From contig OZ234494.1 of the NCBI GenBank assembly GCA_965153455.1, positions 11,284,001-11,348,000 of the forward strand: 64,000 nt of DNA. Direction: 5' to 3'. The translations under genes were made by a program, and so were the position numbers. Within the stretch, counting starts at the first letter, position 1; each line of letters opens with the position of its first letter. This document shows, piece after piece, positions 21,046 to 32,250 of the stretch. The notes under the pieces are model-generated. The model had not been told where the DNA came from. It did not search any database and was given only the letters and a program-made list of their open reading frames with translations. The stretch comes from Sphagnum compactum. Its lineage: Eukaryota; Bryophyta; Sphagnopsida; Sphagnales.

Positions 21046-23205
21046 TCCTCAAAATCCATGTACAAATTTTAATGGAAGTAAATTAAACATATGTAGTTTT
21101 AGGAATCTCATTTGTAAGTATTGTATAAGGTATTATTGGTTCTTTGATATGTTGGGGTAGAACCTCAAATGCATGAATAGACCTAGAAGTCGAAATGAAT
21201 TCAACGTCAAATCTAGGAGCAATATGAACATTCATAGGTGAAATATGTTGTTCAAAAAACAATATTTAAAATTTTGAACTTTGTTACACATTTGAAACTG
21301 TTCATGGAACAACTATTAGGTAATCGATGAGGATAAGTTTATTTCAAACCTTGATTTGTATGCGTCTATTTCCTTACTCGCTTTAGGTTTAGAGAAATTG
21401 TTCAATGAGTTTGGCTCACAAATTCATCCAATAAACTCAAAAGAAACCTTCACATCTTACTTTTTTGCCCATCAAAATTTGACTGGTCCTCTAATAATTC
21501 ATTATACAATATTTTCTGATGTGGCAAGTTCCTTGGCATCATCAATTATTTGTGATGTTCTAACGCCATTTTCTTCCATTGATAATGAACAATAAAAAAC
21601 ATATAAATGTTAGGTACTTTGGCAAGTTGTTGAATTTTTTTTTTTGTGCTTGAATTTTTTTGATAGGATTTGTAATTGGCATAATAATTTGAAAAATTGT
21701 AGGAGTTTGTTCATTTGAATAAAAAAATTCAATTGGTGTTCTCCATCAACATTTTGAGGTATTGATCATGGAAAATAATACAAGTGTCAAGTCATTGCAT
21801 GAATTTTCCTCTTAATGTGTGATGGTGCAAACTTTTTGCACTTAGTCTTTTGTCAATAATTGAATTGTAAATGATAGAATGTGCAATGCCAACCATGCTT
21901 ACTCTTTTTTTTTTTGAAAATTTTATTTTTTCTAGGCAAAAATATCCTTGGGGAGTACCATTAGGAACCACTTCAAAGAATTCTTTGAGTCATAAAATTG
22001 GCCAAATAATATTCTTGGTCCCTTATATATATATATATATAATGTTTATCCATTGCATGCCAAAATATATAGTTTAAAATATTTATTTGAATAATTAAAT
22101 GATAATCATTACAAATTTGTTTTCCTAATTGCAATGACCCTTTTCATAATCACATTCTTATACTTTATAAATTCATAATTAAACTATACCTACTCAACTA
22201 ATTAGTCAAAAAAAGAACCAAATAAAATGTCATAAAAAACACCTTATAAACAAATTTAAAACATGTTTCAAACTTGTGTTCATGACCAAAAATTTCAAAG
22301 AAAGGAAACACATGTTACATTCTTAAAACTTTTGAAAAATGTAATGATTAGGAACATCAAAATACAAAATATTTTTTATATCATTAAAGTTTCACAGTCT
22401 ATACAAATTGATAAATCTATTCATTAAAAAATTCGAATGAATATCCTTGTTTAAATGTTTTATATATTTTTTCAAAATTTGATGGGTTTAATAAAATAAA
22501 GGTCTAATGTTTTTAGTGATATCACCCAAGAATGTTTTTGCCCCTTTCTTTTTTTCTTCTTTTACTCAATAATCTCTCAATTACATTTTCAAGTTTAAAG
22601 TTCATATTTGTGCAAAAATACAAGCAATAATAAAAAGAAAAAATTGCAAAACATGACTACAAGAAAAAACAAGGAATATTAACTTTCTTGATAATAATAG
22701 TGCACGTAGTTAGTTAATGATGACAATAAAAATAGAAAATTAGGGTTAAGGTGTCGTTATCAAAATAACTAAATGTTTCAATAATTTTGTGATAAAATAA
22801 ATTTGAAAGGTAATAATTTCATTAACTGAAGATAATCTTGAAAAATTAGAGTTTCTTTCGATTATTGAAAAAAATCGACAACTCCATAGGTTGGATGAAA
22901 TTCATAGACATTAAAGGTACTTGAACTAGTTGAATCATAGATAAAATCTATGGGTCTATGGGGTTGGATAACATTTAGACACATCATACATATAGATACT
23001 TGAACTAGTTTGGTAATGGTTATTGCATATTAATCTATGGTTTCGGTTTATTGATGTTGATCAAGATTGGATTCAAATAAAATTTGTTGGTAGTAAATGC
23101 TTTTATTTGGGGAGTAACAAAAGTGTTCATTTTTGTGTGTGTGTGAAAGGCCAATCCATTATGCAAAAAAAGACATTGAACTTTTACCCAGCCCGTGTAA
23201 GTGTT
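21046..23205. other. AT-rich intergenic DNA
   Basis: No gene, array or clear transposon domain seen. A (TA)n run lies at about 22025-22040. Confidence 0.5.
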
Positions 23206-23350
23206 ATAAACTATATACCCATGATGGGTAATGTAAGTGCAAAGCATTTGGGCATGTTACACACCATATATATAGATATATATAAGTGTATAAAAATATA
23301 TACCCATGATGGGTAATGTAAGTGCAAAACAATTGGGCATGTTACACACC

Positions 23351-23390
<40 letters not shown>

Positions 23391-23398
23391 GTATGTAT
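23206..23398. repeat. 85 bp tandem duplication followed by (TA)n and (TATG)n
   Basis: TACCCATGATGGGTAATG starts at 23216 and 23301, and both copies run on through GGGCATGTTACACACCATAT. The ACCCATGATGGGT core is a perfect palindrome around a central G. The second copy ends in TA repeats and TATG repeats to about 23398. Confidence 0.85.
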
Positions 23399-23510
23399 GG
23401 CTATTTACACTTACATGCACAACATTGATATTGACAGAAATCAAATACCCATACAACACTGGGACATATCCTTGACTGGGATCTCAGGTTAGGTTTGGGC
23501 GGCGGTGACT

Positions 23511-23660
23511 CGGGTCCTCGGGTGCACAGTAACCTCGTTCAAGATCTCAATCCAGGGTTTCAGGTCCTCGGATGTACAGTAACCTCGTTCAAGATCTCAA
23601 TCTAGGGTTTCAGGTCCTCGGATGTTCAGTAGCCTCGTTCAAGATCTCAATCTAGGGTTT
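23511..23660 (+). promoter_or_regulatory. Three exact-length 50 bp repeats with teloboxes, upstream of eS28
   Basis: Units 23511-23560, 23561-23610 and 23611-23660. Each reads CAGGTCCTCGGATGTACAGT, then AACCTCGTTCAAGATCTCAA, then TCTAGGGTTT with few changes. Each unit ends in (C/T)AGGGTTT, the complement of the telobox AAACCCTA, so three teloboxes lie 50 bp apart and end 160 bp before the start codon. Telobox elements are typical of plant ribosomal protein promoters, where they help coordinate expression. The exact periodicity with no indels suggests recent duplication or constraint. Confidence 0.8.
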
Positions 23661-23819
23661 GGAGAACAAGAGGTGGTGGCGGGGGATGATGAAATGCGGC
23701 GATTGAGAAATCCGTTTTTGCTTGCTGTTTGTGGTCTTTGCGCTGTGTGAGGAGCAACGTCGTCGGTGGTTAGCCTTTCGTGCTTCGTCGTCTTTCCGGT
23801 GGATTTGTAAACGCTCAAA

Positions 23820-25327
23820 ATGGTGCGTTCCTATTTCGCCTTCTTTGTCTTTTCTTTTCTTTTCTTATTTTTCATCGTGTTTCTTTCGGTTTGTAATTTC
23901 GGACATACCTGTCTCTCTCTTGGCGAAGAAGGTGTATATATCTTCTCGGTTCTGTGGAAGTTCTGTGTGTTGTTAGATTACAACGTTAAAATCAACTCAC
24001 TAGAGTGCAAAACTATTTGACAAGGGATGGAAAGCTTCATGGCAGAAATAGAGCAAGCTAAAAAGGGAGATTCATAGAGGGATCAGATGTAAAACGCACT
24101 GAAAATTGGAACGAACCCTAAAATAAAACTGTGCACAAAAAGCCGTCGAACCGACGATGAAAGCAAGCATGATTTCTTTCATTGCAACCAGAAATGCGTC
24201 GAAGATAAGTATATGAGTTTTTCTGCCCCCTGCACTACTGGTTTTGGAGGTTCGTATTGCAATTTCGGTAGTATTCACTGTGGCTACTTTCTTCTGGACC
24301 TTTGGGATGGTTGTTCAAGATAAATCGTTATGTTGTTATGCCCTGTGAGTCCTTTGTACCTTGCTAGGGTTTCTGTTGAAGATGCCGGATCTCCATCCTC
24401 TCTGAGTTATTGATAAGGAGATCTCAAAAGCATCAGACATCATGAGATGCTTTGGGGAATTGTAGCAGACAACTTTGCTAAAGAACTTCAGCCCATGCAA
24501 TAGTAGCATCTACTAGATGTGGCCATCAGAATAGTAGATTGTCATGCTGACTGTTCAAGCTGCTTTGACTTGATTGGACTATCCTTCTGTTAACTAAATA
24601 GGACTGTTGGCATGGTTGTTTGAATTTCAGGATACAGCTGTGAAGTTGGCAATTGTCATGAAGGTGATTGGTCGCACAGGGTCACGGGGACAGGTGACTC
24701 AAGTGCGTGTCAAGTTCTTGGATGACCAAAATCGACTCATCATGCGCAATGTTAAGGGACCTGTTCGTGAAGGTACACTCATTGTCTCTGTATCTATACC
24801 AATCCTTCACATTCTCTTTCTTGCTAGGGTCAGTCTTGGGCACATGCTAATGCAATCAAACTTCTGGTCAATAGTTTCTCATTGCCTCTTGCACTCTTGA
24901 GTATGGCACTAGGAATAGCCAGAAGCCTGACTTGTATAGTGGTAGCTATATGTCTGAAGATGTTTGATGTATATGGTCTACATCACAGAGTAGTGTTGAA
25001 TCTCATAAGGATATTAAAAATGTTTCCTTTCTCCTTCTGATGCACTGCTTAATTCCTCAGGTCAAACAATAGACAAGAGTTTTCAGTAGCTCCAAGCAAG
25101 ATCATAGGTTTTCAAAGCGCGGTTTTGGATATTCTGATCATAGACCTTGTCAAGCTTTTGTTGATGGAAGATTGCTGCATCACTTTTTGGTTTGCGAATC
25201 AGAAAGTCGAAGGGATCTCATTTACATCTGGTGAGAAGTGATAGCATGACAAAAGTAATTCTCTGACAATGCAGGTGACATTCTGACTCTTCTTGAGTCA
25301 GAGAGGGAAGCCAGAAGGCTCCGGTGA
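23820..25327 (+). CDS. RPS28: 40S ribosomal protein S28 (eS28)
   Basis: Component of the cytosolic small ribosomal subunit head, near the mRNA exit. Three exons: 23820-23822 (the ATG alone), 24631-24772 and 25275-25327, giving 65 residues against 64-69 in the family. Exon 2 encodes [29 protein letters not shown] and, at its end, RNVKGPVRE. Exon 3 completes [17 protein letters not shown]. The conserved [16 protein letters not shown] and [13 protein letters not shown] blocks are diagnostic. Position 34-38 reads DDQNRL, one residue longer than the common form. The first intron starts right after the ATG (ATG|GTGCGT), so the gene is invisible to plain ORF calls; phases match at both junctions. 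Three telobox repeats lie upstream. Confidence 0.95.
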
Positions 25328-28300
25328 TCTGCCACGAATGCAGGTTTCTGGGGGATTTTTTTTTTTCCTGGTAGTCTATATAGTATATCTTCTACAAGAT
25401 GCAGCAGTGGCTTGGATGCAGTGTTGTGGGTTGTATGTTGGATCCTGATGTTGGGTTCTTTAATGAATCATCAATGAGTTGTGCGTAAATTTTTCTTTTG
25501 CAGTCATTGAGTTGAAGATGAGTTACCTATTGACTAGGGTTTTGTTGAGCCTGAAGAGGCTAGGTGTTAATTGAAGGGGGCATGCTGTCTTATGGTGGCC
25601 CCAGTATCTGATTGACCAGATTGTAGGCTTCAGGGTTTGTTGTCCCATTTGTGCCTCAGTGAGAGGTGAATCAATGATTGAAGCTATGATCTCACCTATT
25701 GCTCAAATTTCTGAAAATCCTAATCCCCACAATACAGGATGGGCTTGTTTCCACCTGTGGTTTTGCCCAGATTTTGGGCAGATTATCCTATAATTATCTA
25801 CTCCACTGTTGGGAGCTGATGAAGTTAATGGATAGTCATGGCAGCTTGTTACTGCCATTCATGATGATAGTGATGGTCTGATGCTTTGTGAGTGGTTCTC
25901 ATAAGGTTATGACTGTACTTGCTGTTGTGTTATCGTGAAGTTGTGGAGATCTCTCTGCAATTTTGTAGATATTTGTTTCCACTTGTTTAGACGTTGCACA
26001 CCAAAATGATGGAATGGAATGGGTTGTGGTTGAATGTTGTGGTGTGAGTTGTAGGAGAATATGTATCTGCCCACATCATTCACCACTAAAAGCACATTAT
26101 GGTGATGGTGATTAAGTCTACAAATCAATAAGACACTAAATTCCTCATGGATGCAAAATATATATGTGGTTATGTAGTTGTCCAATGCCTGTGTGAAGAA
26201 TGGAGAACAAGCGGTGCTGTAAATCTTTCTTCTGTGATCTTTGAAAGAAAGCATTGGATATTTGAAATTTCAGGGATGTCAGAAGAATAGTGTACAAAGG
26301 TGAAAATTATTGGGGGCAAACTAAAAGTTGACCATAGAATGACGTGTGATGTTATATGAAATGGTGTAAACTGAGGTTGATGGTCTAAGATTTTGCAAGG
26401 TAGACAGTAGAAGCACCAATTTCTAATGATATAGTTTAGGGGCTTTCTTTCCTTCATGGTTTTCCTCAATCTACAGGAACCCGAAATCAAATCTGTCTAT
26501 TTGAAGAGTGTGAAATGGCAAATTACCAAACCAAATTTGAGCAAGAAATGTGACAAAGCATGATCGGAGTGGAATACAGAATGCGATTACACTTTCTAAA
26601 AAGCATGTAGGGGCTAGTGTTACCTCTCCTATATATGGGAATTGTGGGCCTAACTTTGGATCATTGTGTGCACTGTTCATGGGGGCATTATGTGCTGAAA
26701 TGTCCACTGTTTGAGGGGAATTATGTTTGTAAGGCCTAGTGAACACTGGCTTTTCTTATTCTGTTACTAGTTGTAACAGATACTTTTGCAGGGCAAGGCT
26801 CCTCATTTTGGGCATTATTATGGCTCTAAATTTGGGGCATAATGGTTGTAAGCTCTCTGTATCCTTGGGGTTACCAGCCTTGAGTATAGGTAGCACCCAG
26901 GTAAAAGGAGCTTACAACCATAAAGTCCTCAATGGGGGAGCCTTACCCTATACCAAGTCTTTCACAGAAGTGAGCAGTCAGAGCAGGGAGAAAGTGATGT
27001 CATTGTCCGAGCAAAACCCACAGTGAGGGAGGTGGATGTGCTTTACTGCTCAATAATAGACAGTGTTGTACACACACATGGGTATCTGAGCATACACTGC
27101 TGAATGCCTCAGGAGTCAGGAGGGCATCCTGGCCCCCATGCTTACTTTCAGGGCAGGACTGGCTTATAGTTGGCTCTCTTCTGTTGTAAAATCTGAAGTC
27201 CAAACTTCCATACTGATTAACAATTGTGGAGTAATAAATATTTTAGTGGAACTATTGATGAGTGCTGTATCACGGTACTTCACGGTACTTGACCACAGTG
27301 TTCACAGATAGGGAAGGGTTATATTTTACACAAAGAGATGAATTTTGGGACATTTCACTCTTATTACAGCTACCATTCTAGCCCACATTTCTGGATCTGC
27401 TCTGTTCAGGAGAACCAGGAAGGAAATGCACAATGAGAAAGAAAAAAAAAAGTGTGAACAATCAAACTAAGGGAGAATCCACATGTAATTCCAGTCAGAT
27501 ATAGGGATTTGAAAACAGATCTTGACTCCATAAGTTCCAGGAGGAAAACCTGACATCCATGATGCAAATGCACCAGGCAACAATGTATGAGCAAAAAAGA
27601 GAATGGACAACACATCAAATGATATTGATATGGAAACCTGGACCCAAAATAAAAAAAACTCTTGCCTGAAAAATATCCATGGGAACCAACCATCTCCACA
27701 GTTCAAAATCACCTGAATCACACACTCACAAATTATTCTTACTTTGTGTTACTTGTGACTTCATGACCAATATACTAATCATAATTGTCATCTTGAGGGT
27801 TGATTCTGCCCTTCACTCTAAGCTTCTTAGGGTCAAACTGTGCTTTCAAATGCATGCCACCAGCACATAGAACATCTTGAGGTTGAGCAAAGAGATAACA
27901 AAGTTCTGAATGATGTGGCAGAATCTCTCCCAAAGTGCCAATTACATGAGATAATGGGCATTGATCAGACCCCCCTTGCAGACACCCGCTGCTCCACTCA
28001 GTCCTCCCAATGGCCATCACCTAATAATCCTCAATGAATCTGGTGGCTTCATCACTCACTGAAACAACTGAAGAATATGTATATGGTGGAGTTCATCACC
28101 CATGATGGTAAATGAAATTGGGCTTCATTGCTTGATTATGTTTCAATTGTGAAAGTTGGAATTTGCTGCTGCCATGAATCCATATTCAATACTAAGTATG
28201 TTGCAAAAGTGAATGAATCATGATGCAATAAAATAAACAAAAGCTCCGCAGTACATACATACCTTCTTGTGGCATCTGATTAGAGCTTTCAATCTTCTTC

Positions 28301-28651
28301 TTCTGTCGCCGCAGTTTTTAATTATTTCTGTGCTCCCTCCCTTCCCCCTGGGCTCTCTTGTTTGCTGCATTAACACATGCTCAAACAAACCAAAAAAAGT
28401 TTCAAGTTCGAAAACCTAACCTTAGAGTGAATGCAAGCAAGCATCCATACAACAGACGGACAGACAGATGACAAACAGTTGTGTGGATGCAGCAACCAGC
28501 CTGGTGTGGGGATCAAATCAGCCATAATTGTCATCACATGCGATCTGCACAATCTCAAAATCTCTCCCTCCATTAACAAATGCCCATTCAAGTGAAATGA
28601 AATGGATCCCATGGCCAAGTCCCTTATCCATTGATCTAATCACTTCCCACC

Positions 28652-28652
<1 letters not shown>
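25328..28652. other. 3' flank of eS28 and intergenic DNA
   Basis: No gene supported. It contains the inverted repeat at 26791-26948 listed separately. Confidence 0.45.
26791..26948. repeat. Two-part inverted repeat (foldback)
   Basis: Outer arms GGGCAAGGCTCCTCATT (26791-26807) and AATGGGGGAGCCTTACCC (26931-26948). Inner arms TAATGGTTGTAAGCTC (26840-26855) and GAGCTTACAACCATAA (26908-26923), 15 of 16 paired. The left side has 25 more bases between arms than the right. Likely a small foldback or MITE remnant. Confidence 0.6.
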
Positions 28653-28703
<51 letters not shown>

Positions 28704-28722
28704 AACAAACAAACAAACCCTA
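28653..28722. repeat. (CT)n(CA)n(CAAA)n compound microsatellite with telomere-like end
   Basis: CT run to 28682, CA run to about 28702, then CAAA units leading into CAAACCCTAAACCC. It sits about 530 bp before the start codon of the membrane-protein gene. Confidence 0.9.
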
Positions 28723-29252
28723 AACCCACACACAGAAACAACAAGAGCAGAAGAAGAAGCAAAGTGCTTCTGGCTTAAATACAGCAAGTCAGTGAAACAG
28801 GGCTATGCATCGGATCCTAACTTTTCCTTCTGTGATACTGTCTGTCTGTGTTTGCCATATAAGAGACAGACACAGACCCAGAGAGAGAGAGAGAGGAGCT
28901 TGCTGAAGAGGAGATGGAACAGACGTACAGCAGCGAGGTGGCCAAGACTGGAGCTTGACGTCGACGACGTCGATGGATATCGTGGATGAAGTTAGACTAA
29001 AATCAAACTCTCTTGCTCTTTCTCTTGGACGTAGTCATCCGGGAAGGGGTGTTATTCATCCGTAATGAGACGAGAGAGAGAGGAGAGACACACACACAGG
29101 GGAGACGTGCGTTCTGCGCGAGTGTTGTTGCTGCGCTCTTGGGGGGGAGCATTTTCCTCTTCCTCGAGTGAGCGTTGCTGGTGCTGATCTTTTGATTGTT
29201 TTTGTTCTCTTTCTTTTCCTGCGTCGGAAGGGCGGCGGGGGGATGAGAAGAG
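28723..29252 (+). promoter_or_regulatory. Promoter and 5' UTR region of the membrane-protein gene
   Basis: GAGA-rich tracts at about 28880-28895 and 29070-29085, and a GC-rich stretch close to the ATG (GGGCGGCGGGGGGATGAG). No TATA box could be assigned with confidence. Confidence 0.4.
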
Positions 29253-30572
29253 ATGGAGTTGTTGTGGCCGTTTTTTATTTGTTTTCTCATGGTAACTTCT
29301 TTTGTGGTGCTCGGGATTGCAATTCTATGGCGCTATGAAGGGGGTAAGGTGTCAGGTCCACGGCTGGAGCAGCTGCAGGATCCAAGTCTCGTCGGAATTT
29401 TGCCTATCGGTTATCTTTGCAGGGAGGAGTTATGGATGGCCTGCGGAGGAGCCGTGAAGGCTGAGCTTCTGCTCGCATTCCGAGCTTTTGTTGTCGCGTA
29501 TCTGCTGCCGCAGTTGCTGTACAATATCTTCAAGGACGGGGTTTACGTTTTCTTCTTCTATACTCAGTGGACTTTCACCTTGCTGATCTTGTATTTTGCA
29601 TTGGCCTTACGAGCGAGTGTTGATCATTTCGTGAACCAACATTACTACTGCAATCGCAAGCCTGCGAGACTCGTGCCTCCTGATTTCGGAGACGACGACG
29701 ATGAGGAGCAGAAGATACTTAGGGAGGAGGAGGATGACGCTGTCCAAAGATCTGGCGTCAAAAGCCTTCTGCAGAACGGCAAGGATCACCGACAGCAAGA
29801 GAAAGGGCAATTGCCATTTGCTCGAGGAAGAGGAGAGAAGGTAGAAAACGCAGGTATTTTGCAGTTTCTCTCTTCTCTTACACAAGCGTTGTAGGATCAT
29901 CAGAGACTTGCTCGCCTTGCTGCTGTTCTCTCGATGCAGCGATGTTACGTAGTACTGCGGTTTTCTACAAAAGCAGCAGCAGCAGCAGCATCTGTTGTGT
30001 GGGGCAAAGGCGAACTTAGCAGGACGTATGAGATGCTTGCGAACTCGATCTGTCATTGCACATGTTGTGGTTTTGTTCGTGAGTCTGAATTGCACTTGGA
30101 TCTTTCTATTGTCGCAGGAGTTGCAGGCTATGTCACGCAAGCGGTTTTCCAAGCGGTTTTTCCTGCTGTGTTGCTCACAGATATGGTATACTGGGGTGTG
30201 CTAGTGCCGTTCGTGCTGCCGAAGGGCAGCGTCCACACTTTCATCGATCTGAATATGCACGCTGGAAACGCTCTTCTCCTCCTTACCGAGTTCGCCTTAA
30301 ACAGCCTCCGATTCCCTTGGTTCCGCGCCGGCTACATCATCCTCTGGAGTGCTTCTTACACATACTTCCAGTGGACTCTCTTCACCATGGGACTGAGCCA
30401 TAAGTGGCCGTATCCGTTCATGAATGTCGAGACCCCCTGGGCTCCAGCTTGGTACCTTTTCATCATCGTTTTCCATGGGATCTGTTTTGCATTGTGTCTT
30501 CTTCTTGCCCTCGGAAAACAGAGCATCTGGTCTCGATTCAATTTTCCAACCATACCGAGGATGAGTTTCTGA
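29253..30572 (+). CDS. Multi-pass membrane protein, plant transmembrane family (rolling stone-like, tentative)
   Basis: Exons 29253-29853 and 30118-30572; 351 residues; split Gly codon G|GA. Predicted helices by hydrophobicity: about 5-27 (ICFLMVTSFVVLGIAILW), 69-92, 102-122 (YTQWTFTLLILYFALALRAS), then a cytosol-like acidic loop around 147-165 (DDDDEEQKILREEEDD) and a Gln/Lys-rich stretch. The second half holds four more helices: VFPAVLLTDMVYWGVLVPFV, DLNMHAGNALLLLTEFAL, YIILWSASYTYFQWTLF and WYLFIIVFHGICFALCLLLA. The YTQWTF motif, HTFIDLNMHAGN and the WPYPF.N element are the pattern I recall for an uncharacterised plant membrane family related to Drosophila rolling stone. Function unknown; it has no signal peptide beyond helix 1. 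The ATG is the first in frame after the 5' GC-rich region. Confidence 0.85.
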
Positions 30573-32250
30573 TCTCCATTTGTGTACACCAAAAAACTTG
30601 TTTTTTCAATCCCCTCTCCTCATGACCAACTTGCTTTACACAGGAGGTTCATGGAACCTCCCCTTCCCCCCCATGTAATATTTGCTGCTGGTTCAAGCTC
30701 ATATTTCTCCTGGTGGAACTTGATTTAGGGTTTTACTCACAGGTTTTGAGCAGAGGTCTGCAAGCAATTCTCTTCTTTCTTTACCCTCTGCAACAACCAG
30801 AATTAGGTATTTCTTTCTTCACAAGCTTCAACAAGGCCTGCAAGCTTTGCTGATCATATCCTTTTCTACAGAGCCAGACATTGGCATTTTTTTCCCTCCA
30901 AGCTCATGTGTCTGCCCCCCCTTCCATGTAGCTGGATTGATGCATTTTTCAAAGGTTACAACAAAGCAGCATGCTATAGTTTCTACCCCAAGTCCTGATA
31001 GTTCACCAGTTCTCTGTTGACAACTACATCTAGGTAGTCCTCCTCCTAGCTAGGTATTCTTGAGGTACATTCTGACTTTCAGCCAGAATTCATAGTTTAT
31101 TTTAAAGAACTTCCATGCAGCAGAACTGAGGCATTTCTTCAACAAATCCTGTAAGGTTTGCTTATGTAGCTTTCTCTATAGAGCCAGAAATTGGTTTTCT
31201 GTTAAACCAAAGAGCTCAGTAGGCAGTTTTTCAAAAGAGTTACAGCAAAGCGGCAAGCTCTTGCTGAGATACTTTTCATTATTGTGAAAGTTCTATGAAA
31301 TCTTCCTCGCTATTCTTGAGGTTTGCTTCCATCTCCGTTTACAGAATGACTACTTTCCTCTCCAACTTCATCTAGCTTTTGCATAAGCATCTTGTGTTCC
31401 ATAACAGCTATAGATAGTAGTGGGTACTGCTTTCATGTATTGTTTCTGACAGGTTCTTTGTTGGCATTGCAAGTTTTCAGTGCAAGGTTTGGACATTGCT
31501 ATCATCCATATATATTCTGATTGCCGCTGAAAATTGAATTGAATGGGTGCTTTCACACCTACTAAGCCAGGACACTAGTTACTGGTTCCGATAGGTTACA
31601 GTCCTTTCCACTTGCAGTCAGTGTGTCAGGTGCTGGGTCTTTCCTAATTGCAAGATTATTCACAGATCCCTTTCATAGACTTGAATCTGATGAGGTTATG
31701 TGCACTTGCGATGATTACAGTCATCTCTACCTCTCCTCTCCTCTCCTCTCCTCTCCTCCTCTTGTGTGTGTCTATTGTTGTAAGAGTCCTCTTTATGAAC
31801 CCATAGGAATGTCAATCTGTTCTTCCTATTTTCAGCTTGAGTCTTGACTGCATGTATGTAGTATGAAAGCAAGCCTCTTTCAAAGGAGGTGATTGTGTTG
31901 GAAGGTTCAGAACTTCCACACTACCTGCAGAGAGAAAGACAATTGTGAAGCCAGATTAGCACTGGCAATTTCAAAAATAATGAATCTGTGCCTAACCAGC
32001 CTAGGTACTAGGGCATTTCTCCTGCTAACCATGTCTGCAATCTCTGGGTCCAACAACCAAAAGGAACACAAGACCATACTTGTGGATATGCCATTTTATG
32101 TGTCTCCTCCTTGTTTGTGGGGGTTAAAGTTTTGATGCCTAGAGATGACCCAAGGCCAAAATGAACTATGGTTGGATGAAAAGACAACCCTAAGTTGACT
32201 CTTGGGGAGAAGAATACACATTTGTAATTCATTTTTCAGGACTGTGTATC
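30573..32250. other. 3' flank with a degenerate duplication
   Basis: Between about 30780 and 31340 two diverged copies share CTACAGAGCCAGACATTGG (30865) and CTATAGAGCCAGAAATTGG (31175), then TTTTTCAAAGGTTACA, CAAAGC.GCA and TATTCTTGAGG; spacing falls from 310 to 255 bp, so the second copy is shorter. A (CTCTC)n run lies at about 31735-31758. No gene seen. Confidence 0.6.

Noticed and set aside
24607-24900. eS28 starting at an ATG at 24611 inside the first intron
   Set aside because: Would add unrelated residues; ATG|GT at 23822 joined to CAG|GATACA gives the family N-terminus MDTAVK.
28528-28989. 153-residue ORF upstream of the membrane-protein gene
   Set aside because: Driven by CT/CA/GA microsatellites; no domain.
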